Source: Actinomycetota bacterium
Lineage (GTDB): Bacteria > Actinomycetota > Actinomycetes > Mycobacteriales > Jatrophihabitantaceae
Assembly (NCBI GenBank): GCA_019241805.1
Contig: JAFAWL010000424.1
Coordinates: 1-15,098, forward strand
DNA length: 15,098 nucleotides
Direction: 5' to 3'
Under the pieces are notes generated by a model. It had not been told where the DNA came from. It did no database searches and saw nothing but the letters and a program-made list of their open reading frames with translations. Both the position numbers and the translations under genes were made by a program. Positions 6,515-12,938 of this stretch are shown here, in pieces (within the stretch, counting starts at the first letter, position 1; each line of letters opens with the position of its first letter).

Positions 6515-6979
6515 TTACCGGCCTCGGCGGGCTCTCCGCGCCGCGATGCGCTCGCGGCGGGCCGCATTCTGTTCGTTCTGCTGCCGGGTCGAGCGCTCCG
6601 CCCTGATCTTCACGCCTAGGCCGGCGGGATAGCCGGCCTTCTCCAGGCGGTGATCGAGGGTCTCCTCCATGTAGCCGAAGCTGTAGATCAACGCCATGAC
6701 GAGGCCGGCGACGACCATGGTGGCGCGCATCCAGGCCGGCCCCGGGACCAACGTGACGATCAACGTGATGGGTATCGCCAGTTGGACGAGCGCGCGGGCG
6801 AGGTGACGCCAGATCCAGGTGCGTCCGGTCGTGTCCTTCAAAACCCACCCGTCGTAGCGGTCGGGCAGTCCCGCGCCGAAGGCGTAGCCGAGCCAGCGCA
6901 TCGGACCGGGACGCACCGCCGGCGCGGCCGCGGTTTCTCCGAGTTGGGACCGCTTCGTCGTCGCCTGCTCCACCGTCAT
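6515..6979 (-). CDS. DUF5313 family membrane protein
   Basis: I recognise the pattern of the actinobacterial DUF5313 family: RPGPMRWLGYAFGAGLPDRY, then WVLKDTTGRTWIWRHLARAL, two hydrophobic segments (about residues 68-86 and 90-112), then YMEETLDHRLEKAGYP and a basic, Gln/Arg-rich cytoplasmic tail. The family is known mainly from mycobacteria and relatives, and its function is unknown. I chose the ATG at 6979 (154 residues) because GGAG lies 6 nt upstream; an in-frame GTG at 6991 would overlap that ribosome site. The gene is divergent from the OhrR-like regulator with 115 bp between starts, so the regulator may control it. Confidence 0.75.
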   Translation of the reverse strand: MTVEQATTKRSQLGETAAAPAVRPGPMRWLGYAFGAGLPDRYDGWVLKDTTGRTWIWRHLARALVQLAIPITLIVTLVPGPAWMRATMVVAGLVMALIYSFGYMEETLDHRLEKAGYPAGLGVKIRAERSTRQQNEQNAARRERIAARRARRGR

Positions 6980-7022
6980 TACCTGCTCCACGCGTCACAC
7001 CACGTTCAGATTTTGATTACTA

Positions 7023-7072
7023 CGCGATTCGATCGCGCTATATTAGTTCGTGCGCGAACAGTCTAGCGCACG
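7023..7072. promoter_or_regulatory. Nested palindromes and promoter ahead of the MarR gene
   Basis: Three inverted repeats crowd this intergenic stretch: CGCGAT-N3-ATCGCG (7023-7037), GTTCG-N4-CGAAC (7046-7059), and CGTGCGC-N10-GCGCACG (7049-7072), which overlaps the second. Between the first two is TATATT (7039-7044), a good -10 element for the forward strand. Its start point would fall in the GTTCG palindrome, as for an autorepressed MarR gene. The best -35-like sequence, TTGATT at 7013-7018, is spaced 20 bp away, longer than ideal. TAATAT on the reverse strand (complement of 7040-7045) could serve the divergent gene. Confidence 0.55.
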
Positions 7073-7094
7073 TCATGACATTGCAGGAGTTGCC

Positions 7095-7565
7095 GTGGCC
7101 GCCTCGACCGCCCGCCGCAGGGAGACGGTCGACCCGCTCGCCCTCGAGCGCCAGGTGTGTTTCGCGCTGTCGATCGCGTCGCGCAGCGTGCTGTCGCTGT
7201 ATCGACCGCTGCTCGAGCCGCTGGGGCTGACCCATCCGCAATACCTGGTGATGCTGGCGCTCTGGGAGCAGTCGCCCCAGTCCGTCAAGCAGATCGGCCG
7301 ATCGTTAGCACTCGACTCGGCCACGCTGTCACCGCTGCTCAAGCGGCTGGAAGCGTCGGGGTACATCACCCGGGGGCGCAGCGCGAACGATGAACGGCAG
7401 CTCGACGTCACGCTCACCGTGACCGGTCGGGCGCTGCGTACGCACGCCCTGAAGATTCCTCCCGCGATCGTCGCTCGCCTCGGGGTGCCGATCGAAGAAT
7501 TGGAATCGTTACACGGGACGTTGACGCACGTGATCGACGCGGCGCGCGCCGCGGATCACGGCTGA
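7095..7565 (+). CDS. OhrR-like MarR-family regulator
   Basis: This 156-residue protein is a winged-helix MarR repressor. The N-terminal block LERQVCFALSIASRSVLSLYRPLLEPLGLTHPQYLVMLALWE matches OhrR closely, including the peroxide-reactive cysteine (Cys22 here) and the Tyr residues that contact it in OhrR. The DNA-reading region is SVKQIGRSLALDSATLSPLLKRLEASGYITR and the wing is RSANDERQLDVTLT. OhrR represses organic peroxide resistance genes until its cysteine is oxidised. I chose GTG 7095 because AGGAG (7085-7089) lies 5 nt before it; the frame is open further upstream through the palindromes. No ohr gene adjoins, so its targets may be itself, the divergent DUF5313 gene, or genes elsewhere. 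Confidence 0.85.
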   Translation: MAASTARRRETVDPLALERQVCFALSIASRSVLSLYRPLLEPLGLTHPQYLVMLALWEQSPQSVKQIGRSLALDSATLSPLLKRLEASGYITRGRSANDERQLDVTLTVTGRALRTHALKIPPAIVARLGVPIEELESLHGTLTHVIDAARAADHG

Positions 7566-7632
7566 CCGGTCCGTGCTGAGGTGATGCAGCGAGCTGCGCT
7601 GGCGGATTAGAACGGAGCTCATTTCGAACGAC

Positions 7633-7661
7633 GCCCGCCCGGCGCGAACGCACGGGCGGGC
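7633..7661. terminator. GC-rich hairpin downstream of the MarR gene
   Basis: A perfect 9-bp stem, GCCCGCCCG at 7633-7641 with CGGGCGGGC at 7653-7661, closes an 11-nt loop. It lies 67 bp after the MarR stop. There is no T-tract, which is common for candidate terminators in high-GC actinobacteria, so termination is plausible but unproven. Confidence 0.5.
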
Positions 7662-7837
7662 AGCCGCCGACCGGCATGGAAGCACATCCCCCGGTTGCGG
7701 CGCCTCGGGATGGCCCGGGGAAGGCCGCGCCGCGCTCGTAAGGTATTGGTGACCGTGAGACCTGGTCAAGGGCCGCATCACCAGCGACGAGCCCGAAACA
7801 TGCTGTGTCCGCTGTCCGCCGGGATGGCGCCGCCTCG

Positions 7838-7856
7838 CTTCAGAGAAACTTCAGAG
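7838..7856. promoter_or_regulatory. 11-bp-spaced direct repeat, likely OmpR-class operator
   Basis: CTTCAGAG occurs at 7838-7845 and again at 7849-7856, separated by AAA, so the repeats start exactly 11 bp apart. OmpR/PhoB-class regulators bind as head-to-tail dimers to repeats with this spacing. The pair is centred about 43 bp before the GTG at 7890. If that gene is leaderless, this is the usual place for an activator overlapping the -35 region. It suggests autoregulation by the encoded response regulator. Confidence 0.6.
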
Positions 7857-7877
7857 GTAGCAAGAAGTGCGAGCAGA

Positions 7878-7889
7878 GATGCTGTAAGC
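7878..7889 (+). promoter_or_regulatory. Candidate -10 element for leaderless response regulator
   Basis: GATGCT at 7878-7883 is followed by 6 nt and the GTG at 7890. It is a weak TANNNT match (G at position 1), but the same hexamer and spacing occur before the flavocytochrome gene. No clear ribosome site precedes the GTG. Confidence 0.35.
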
Positions 7890-8627
7890 GTGTCCAGAAC
7901 CGCCGATCGTCCGGCCAAACCTCTGCTTCGCCGTGACGGCGGCCGGGTCCGCGCCCTCGTCGTCGACGACGAGTCGAGCCTGGCCGATGTGCTGACGAAC
8001 CTGTTGACTCTCGACGGCTGGGACGTCCGCTCGGCCGGCGACGGCACCACGGCACTGAACGCCGCCGAGTCGTTCGAGCCGGACGTCGTCGTGCTCGACG
8101 TCATGCTGCCCGACCTGGACGGGCTCGAAGTACTGCGCCGACTGCGGGCCGGCAACCCTCATCTGTGCGTGCTGTTCCTGACCGCGCGCGACAGCGTCGA
8201 GGACCGGATCGCCGGCATCACGGCCGGCGGAGATGACTACGTCACCAAGCCGTTCAGCTTCGAGGAAGTCGCCGCCCGGCTGCGCGGCCTGGTCCGCCGG
8301 GCGGGCATCGTTCAGTCGAGCGCGCGGCCGAACATCGTGGTCGGTGACCTCACGATGGACGAAGACGCCCGCGAGGTCCGGCGTGACGGCGAGCTGATCG
8401 AGCTGACCGCGACCGAATTCGAGTTGTTGCGTTTCCTCATGCGCAATCCGCGCCGGGTGTTGTCCAAAGCGCAGATACTCGACCGGGTTTGGAACTACGA
8501 TTTCGGTGGTCAGGCGCATGTGGTCGAGCTTTACATCAGCTACCTGCGCAAGAAGGTCGATCGTGGACGGAAACCGATGATCTTTACAGTGCGCAGCATG
8601 GGATACGTCCTCAAACCGGCCGAGTGA
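7890..8627 (+). CDS. OmpR/PhoB-class response regulator
   Basis: The protein (245 residues) has an N-terminal receiver domain and a C-terminal winged helix. Receiver residues are all present: acidic pair Asp26-Asp27 in VVDDES, phospho-acceptor Asp70 in VVLDVMLPD, Thr98 in LFLTAR and Lys120 in DDYVTKPFSF. The DNA-binding part has LTATEFELLRFLMRNPRRVLSKAQILDRVW and ends HVVELYISYLRKKVD then TVRSMGYVLK, typical of the class. The start is uncertain: GTG 7890 leaves about 20 extra residues before the receiver; the longer upstream frame is unlikely. The stop overlaps the ATG of the kinase by one base. The repeat at 7838-7856 suggests self-activation. The signal is unknown. Confidence 0.9.
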   Translation: MSRTADRPAKPLLRRDGGRVRALVVDDESSLADVLTNLLTLDGWDVRSAGDGTTALNAAESFEPDVVVLDVMLPDLDGLEVLRRLRAGNPHLCVLFLTARDSVEDRIAGITAGGDDYVTKPFSFEEVAARLRGLVRRAGIVQSSARPNIVVGDLTMDEDAREVRRDGELIELTATEFELLRFLMRNPRRVLSKAQILDRVWNYDFGGQAHVVELYISYLRKKVDRGRKPMIFTVRSMGYVLKPAE

Positions 8628-10186
8628 TGGACCGCGCCGGGCGGCCGGTCAGGCTCGGCCGGGCGCGCGCGGCCTGGGCGGCGATACCACTTCGCCGCCG
8701 CCTCGTCGCTGTCCAGGTGATCCTGCTGCTGCTCGGCTTCGGCTTGGTCACGGTGGTAACCGAAGTGGCGTTGCACAGGTTCCTGCTGCAGCGCCTCGAT
8801 CAACAGCTGACCGCGTCGAGTGAGCGATTCCGGCTGAACCTGGCCGAGCCCGACGATCACGACGCTGACGATCAGGACTTCAGCGTCGTCGCCGGTCAGT
8901 CCGCGGGCACGCTGGGCGCCCAGCTTCGCGGTGGCTCGATCGTGCATATCGAGGTGGTCGCCAGCCGACGCGACCACGCGGCGCCGAGTGCGCGCGACCT
9001 GGCGGCGATCTCCGCGCTCCGTCCGACCAGTCATCCCCGCACCGTGCGCCTACCGGATCTCGGCGAATATCGCATCGCCGCCGTCAGCAGTGACGGTGAT
9101 CTATTGGTGACCGGTCTGCCGGAGGACACCGTCGAGGACACGATCGCCCATCTGCTGATCATCGAAGGTGTGGTGTTCGCCGCGGCGGTGCTGCTGATCG
9201 GCGCGGCGACGGCGGTATCCACCCGGCTTGCCCTGCGCCCGCTCACCCGCGTCGTGAGCACAGCCACCCGGGTGTCCGAACTGCCCCTGTCGACGGGTGA
9301 CGTCGATCTGTCGGAGCGCGTCGTAGATGCCCCTCCCGGCACCGAGGTCGGACAGGTCGCCGAGGCGTTCAACCAGATGCTCGACCACGTCGGCGCCGCT
9401 CTGGCCGAGCGCCAGGCCAGCGAGGAACGGTTGCGCCGGTTCATCGCCGACGCGAGCCACGAACTGCGCACTCCGGTCGCTGTCGTGCGCAGTCACGCCG
9501 AGTACGCCCAGCGGGTCGACGGCCAGCCCGACCCGCGGGTCGAGTCGGCGCTGCAACGGATCGCCGCCGAATCAGAGCGCATGGGCCACCTCGTCGAGGA
9601 TCTGCTCACGCTGGCCCGCCTTGATTCCGGCCGGCCGCTCGCCCGAGACGAGGTCGATCTCACCCGCGTCGTACTCGACGCCGTCAGCGACGCTCAAGTC
9701 GCGGGCCCCCTACATCGGTGGGAGTTGGTGCTGCCCGACGAGCCGGTCGCGCTGACCGGCGACGAGCATGCGCTTCACCAGGTGGTGGCCAATCTGCTCG
9801 GCAACGCTCGCGATCACACACCGGCCGGAACGTCGGTCGTCTGCACAGTGCGCGCTCCCAACGCCGAGGGCGAGATCGTGCTGCTGGTCGCCGACAACGG
9901 TCCGGGCATCCCGCCCGACATACGCACGACGCTGTTCGAACGGTTCGTGCACGGACGCGATGATCGATCGGCGGCCGGAAGCAGCACCGGCCTGGGCCTG
10001 TCGATCGTGTCGGCTATCGTGGCAGCTCACGGTGGCCAACTGCGAGTGACCAGCCGCTCCGGCTCGACCGAGTTCGAAGTGCGCCTTCGAGTACGGGCCG
10101 ACGCGCATGTCGGGTCGCCGGCTCGACGTGCCGAGGCCAGTCGGTCGATCGCGTCCTCGATCAGTCGCAGCCGCGTCAAGCGTTAG
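8627..10186 (+). CDS. Sensor histidine kinase
   Basis: This 519-residue kinase is the partner of the preceding regulator. It has a first membrane helix at about 26-48, an extracytoplasmic domain at about 50-173, a second helix at about 174-198, a HAMP linker at about 199-260, then the phospho-acceptor His278 in FIADASHELRTPVAVV. ATP-binding boxes follow: N box ANLLGNARDH (about 388-397), DNGPGIP (423-429), LFERFVHG and STGLGLSIV (about 453-461). All catalytic residues look intact. The sensor domain has an Asp/His-rich stretch (DDHDADDQDF, about 76-85) that might bind a cation, which is speculative. The tail after the ATPase domain is Ser/Arg rich. GTG at 8624 is an alternative start, two codons of no consequence. 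Confidence 0.92.
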   Translation: MDRAGRPVRLGRARAAWAAIPLRRRLVAVQVILLLLGFGLVTVVTEVALHRFLLQRLDQQLTASSERFRLNLAEPDDHDADDQDFSVVAGQSAGTLGAQLRGGSIVHIEVVASRRDHAAPSARDLAAISALRPTSHPRTVRLPDLGEYRIAAVSSDGDLLVTGLPEDTVEDTIAHLLIIEGVVFAAAVLLIGAATAVSTRLALRPLTRVVSTATRVSELPLSTGDVDLSERVVDAPPGTEVGQVAEAFNQMLDHVGAALAERQASEERLRRFIADASHELRTPVAVVRSHAEYAQRVDGQPDPRVESALQRIAAESERMGHLVEDLLTLARLDSGRPLARDEVDLTRVVLDAVSDAQVAGPLHRWELVLPDEPVALTGDEHALHQVVANLLGNARDHTPAGTSVVCTVRAPNAEGEIVLLVADNGPGIPPDIRTTLFERFVHGRDDRSAAGSSTGLGLSIVSAIVAAHGGQLRVTSRSGSTEFEVRLRVRADAHVGSPARRAEASRSIASSISRSRVKR

Positions 10187-10197
10187 GCGACGCGACC

Positions 10198-10216
10198 GGC
10201 GCCCGCCTCAGGCGCC
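10198..10216. terminator. Small hairpin between convergent genes
   Basis: GGCGCC at 10198-10203 can pair with GGCGCC at 10211-10216 across a 7-nt loop. It spans the short gap between the kinase and the convergent ZIP gene and overlaps the ZIP stop codon. With a 6-bp stem and no T-tract it is a weak candidate for a bidirectional terminator. Confidence 0.3.
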
Positions 10217-11056
10217 GCCCGCGCTCACAATGGCGCCGGTCAGAAACCCGGCCAGCAGGCCGAGGAGCACGCCCCCGGCGACGATCTCCGGGCGGCGCGC
10301 TCGAGCGGCGACACCCAGCAGTTGGACGACCACATAGGTGATGGAGCCGGCGGCCAGGGTCAGGAAGACGACGCTCAGTGCCTCGGAGGTGAAGCTGTGG
10401 CCGACCGCGGTGCCGATGAAGGTCGGGCCGCCACCGATCGCGGCCAGGCCGAGCAGAAAACCCCACCCCGGACGGTCACCCGCGAGCGGGGCGGTTATTC
10501 CGAATCCCTCGGTCGCGTTGTGCAGCGCGAAGCCCACCACCAGCACGGTCGCGAGCGAGATCGCTCCGCCGGCCGCCGCCTGGCCGATGGCCAGGCCCTC
10601 GGCGAAGTTGTGCAGACCGATACCGACGGCGATGAGCAGCGCCAGGCGTCGGCCCGGCGACCAGGTCTGCACGCCGCGCCCGCGCGCGGGGCGCTCCGTC
10701 GTGGCCATCGCGCCGGGGCCGCCCCTGTGCGCACGGGCGGTCAGCCGGTCCAGATGCCGCTCATAGGCCACCAGGCCCAGCAGGCCGACCGCGAGGCCCA
10801 GCGCGAACAAGCAGCCGTAGCCGAGGGCGGCGCGCAACCCGCCACGGCCGTCGTGTATCTGGGCGAGCGCGGTGTCGATCGGTTCCCACGCGGCGCTCAG
10901 CACATCCCAGAACAGGAACATCAGCACACCGATCGCGACCGCGTTCAGCAACACGCGGGTCCGTTCGGCCGGTCGTCGGAGTCGGCCGAGCGGCAGGCCG
11001 AGCACGATCGTGGCACCGGCGATGAACCCGAGCAGCAGGGTCGTCGAGAGGCTCAC
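10208..11056 (-). CDS. ZIP-family divalent metal transporter
   Basis: This 282-residue protein has about eight hydrophobic segments and the two metal-binding helices of ZIP transporters: HNFAEGLAIG at 149-158 and HNATEGFGI at 179-187. A long His/Arg-containing cytoplasmic loop (about 100-135) precedes them, as in the family. ZIP proteins bring Zn, Fe, Mn or other divalent ions into the cytoplasm, and the sequence alone does not choose among them. The iron-box-like operator 23 bp upstream favours iron, or iron-linked Mn, uptake. The start is GTG at 11056 with a weak AAGG upstream; the first residues form a membrane helix directly, as expected. It converges on the kinase gene and is divergent from the mannosyltransferase. 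Confidence 0.85.
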   Translation of the reverse strand: MSLSTTLLLGFIAGATIVLGLPLGRLRRPAERTRVLLNAVAIGVLMFLFWDVLSAAWEPIDTALAQIHDGRGGLRAALGYGCLFALGLAVGLLGLVAYERHLDRLTARAHRGGPGAMATTERPARGRGVQTWSPGRRLALLIAVGIGLHNFAEGLAIGQAAAGGAISLATVLVVGFALHNATEGFGITAPLAGDRPGWGFLLGLAAIGGGPTFIGTAVGHSFTSEALSVVFLTLAAGSITYVVVQLLGVAARARRPEIVAGGVLLGLLAGFLTGAIVSAGGA

Positions 11057-11079
11057 GTCGACAACCTTGCCAGGACAAG

Positions 11080-11098
11080 TTAGCTTCGCCTAACCTTC
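11080..11098 (-). promoter_or_regulatory. DtxR/IdeR-like iron box upstream of the ZIP gene
   Basis: Read on the ZIP strand this is GAAGGTTAGGCGAAGCTAA. It matches 15 of 19 positions of the iron-box consensus TTAGGTTAGGCTAACCTAA, including the central TTAGGC. Its near edge is 23 bp from the GTG start, where a bound repressor would block transcription or initiation. The inference is repression of the transporter when iron (or Mn for related regulators) is plentiful. Confidence 0.6.
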
Positions 11099-11344
11099 CT
11101 TACCATTCACAGTATTCCGAGAGCTTCGTCCGCCGCGGTGCGGCGGCCGCCGGGCTCGGCGCCCAGCGCCGGTCCGCAGCCGGGTCGCGGGTCGGGTTCG
11201 TTCGACGCTCCGCCGTCCGCTGCCTCATCGGCGGCTAACATGCATGTCACGAAAGACGCCGAAATTCGCGGCAAAGATGTGATCTGATCGGCCCGATGGC
11301 CGCGGTTATCGGGTCCGGGCGGCGCGAACTGCAATGATCCTTAC

Positions 11345-12910
11345 GTGGGCGATCGCGTGCGCGCATGGGCGGATTCGCCGATCACCCTGATCCGGGTCGG
11401 CTTTGCCGGGTCGATCGCCATGGCCGTCGCGTCATTCTGGGTCGCCGCCGTGCCGATGTACTTCCGCGGTGGTCATACACCAGTCGTGTCCAGCTTGGGA
11501 GTCGGGGCGGTCGAGCCGCGCATCGCCTTCTACCTCGGTTTCGCAGCATTGGTCCTGGCTTGGCTTCGGCTGGGGGCCCTCCACCTCGCTATGCCCGAAG
11601 GCGGTGATCCGCGGCTACTGCGCCGGGCCGGACTGCTGTGGATGGCCCCGCTGATCGCCAGCATCCCGTTGGCCAGTCGGGATTTGTGGGCCTACTCCGC
11701 CCAGAGCCAGCTGGTCCTTAACAATCTGGATCCCTATCGGTTCGGGCCGTCGGCGTTACCGGGTGCGTTCTCGGTCGAGGTGAGTCACCGGTGGGTCGAC
11801 ACGCCGGCTCCTTATGGCCCCCTGTGGCTCTCGCTCGGCCGCGGGATCGCCGCGATGGTCGGGCAGCACGTCGGGATGACCGTCGTCGCACTTCGTCTGG
11901 TCGCCGTCGCCGGTTTCCTCATGCTGGCCTGGGCGATTCCGCGCTTGAGTGAGCGGGCCGGCGGCCGGGCCGACATCGGGACGTGGGCGGTGCTGCTCAA
12001 CCCGCTGGTACTCGTCCTGGGTGTCGGAGGCGGCCACAACGACCTGCTCATGGTCGGACTCCTGGCAATCGGTCTGGTCGTCGTCACCCGGCCCGGCGGC
12101 ACGATCGCCGACCTCGTCGCCGGAATGGTGCTACTCGCCCTGGCCACCGCCGTGAAATCCCCGGCCGCTGTCGCCGTCGCCTTCGCGGTTCCGCTCTGGC
12201 TCGCCGGGCGGCCGGCCAGCTGTCGGTGGCGCCAGGGTCCGCGTCCGGTCGTGGTCGTGCTCGGGTCGGCATCGGTCGCCATCGGGGTGTTCGCGGCGGT
12301 TACCGCGGCGAGCGGCCTCGGCTTCGGGTGGGTCGGGCAGGTCAATTCCTCGACCTCGGTAGTGAGTTGGATGTCGCTGCCCACGCTCGTCGCGGTCGGC
12401 TGGGACGTCCTGCACGGCGAGGGTCACCACGCGCTTCGGCTGGACGGCCAGATGGAGACGATGCGCACGATCGGCAGCGCCGTGGCTGTCATGATCCTGC
12501 TTGCGCTGTGGTTATGGGCGATGCGCCGAGCGTTGAAGGCCGAGCGCGTTGCCGGGGGCGCGGCGCGGCGCGACGCGGTCGCCGTGGTCTGGTCGTTGTT
12601 GGCCGCCGCGTTCGTGGTCGTCGTCATCCTGGGCCCGGCTGTGCAACCGTGGTATTTCCTGTGGGCGCTGGTCGGAGTGGTCGCGCTGCGGCTGCGCAAC
12701 CGGCAACTGGCCCTCATCGCGGGCCTGTCGATCGGCATGGTGGCGATGATCCGACCCAACGGCGTCGGCCTGCAGATGAATCCCGCCGTCGTGCCCATTC
12801 TGATCATTCCCGTGCTGGTTGCGCGCCGCGCGTTCGGCCTCGGTTCGCGGCGCCCGGTGGTCGGACCCGCCCGTGCCGGCCGAGACCGCCTCACGCACGC
12901 CAACCCGTAG
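11345..12910 (+). CDS. MptB-like polyprenol-phosphomannose alpha-1,6-mannosyltransferase
   Basis: The protein (521 residues) is a polytopic GT-C glycosyltransferase with about 12 membrane helices. The first outer loop has the acidic residue expected for catalysis, Asp113, in SRDLWAYSAQSQLV, followed by NNLDPY, and TPAPYGPLWL at about 153-162. These match the MptA/MptB group, which extends the alpha-1,6-mannan core of lipomannan or lipoarabinomannan using polyprenol-phosphate mannose on the outer face of the membrane. Many actinobacteria outside the mycobacteria have homologs whose product is not established. The start GTG 11345 has no clear ribosome site, and AATGAT sits 6 nt upstream, so it may be leaderless. 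It ends 28 bp before the next gene, probably in the same operon. Confidence 0.75.
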   Translation: MGDRVRAWADSPITLIRVGFAGSIAMAVASFWVAAVPMYFRGGHTPVVSSLGVGAVEPRIAFYLGFAALVLAWLRLGALHLAMPEGGDPRLLRRAGLLWMAPLIASIPLASRDLWAYSAQSQLVLNNLDPYRFGPSALPGAFSVEVSHRWVDTPAPYGPLWLSLGRGIAAMVGQHVGMTVVALRLVAVAGFLMLAWAIPRLSERAGGRADIGTWAVLLNPLVLVLGVGGGHNDLLMVGLLAIGLVVVTRPGGTIADLVAGMVLLALATAVKSPAAVAVAFAVPLWLAGRPASCRWRQGPRPVVVVLGSASVAIGVFAAVTAASGLGFGWVGQVNSSTSVVSWMSLPTLVAVGWDVLHGEGHHALRLDGQMETMRTIGSAVAVMILLALWLWAMRRALKAERVAGGAARRDAVAVVWSLLAAAFVVVVILGPAVQPWYFLWALVGVVALRLRNRQLALIAGLSIGMVAMIRPNGVGLQMNPAVVPILIIPVLVARRAFGLGSRRPVVGPARAGRDRLTHANP

Positions 12911-12938
12911 CGATCCACCGACCCCGAAGGGCAACAAG

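Larger units (their letters stand above)
7566..7889. other. 324-bp intergenic region before the two-component genes
   Basis: This stretch holds a GC-rich hairpin that could end the MarR transcript (7633-7661) and an 11-bp-spaced direct repeat (7838-7856). The response regulator frame is open back to 7695, but the added residues are Arg-rich and unlike a receiver domain, so I treat the region as non-coding. Nothing else is recognised between 7662 and 7837. Confidence 0.6.

Noticed and set aside
7695..7889. 65-residue N-terminal extension of the response regulator
   Set aside because: The added residues are Arg-rich with no domain, and the extension would swallow the 11-bp direct repeat; receiver domains normally start near the N-terminus.
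11107..11334. 75-residue reverse-strand frame upstream of the ZIP gene
   Set aside because: It starts at TTG, is Pro/Gly/Asp-rich and matches no family I know. The stretch is more likely divergent promoter DNA between the ZIP and mannosyltransferase genes.
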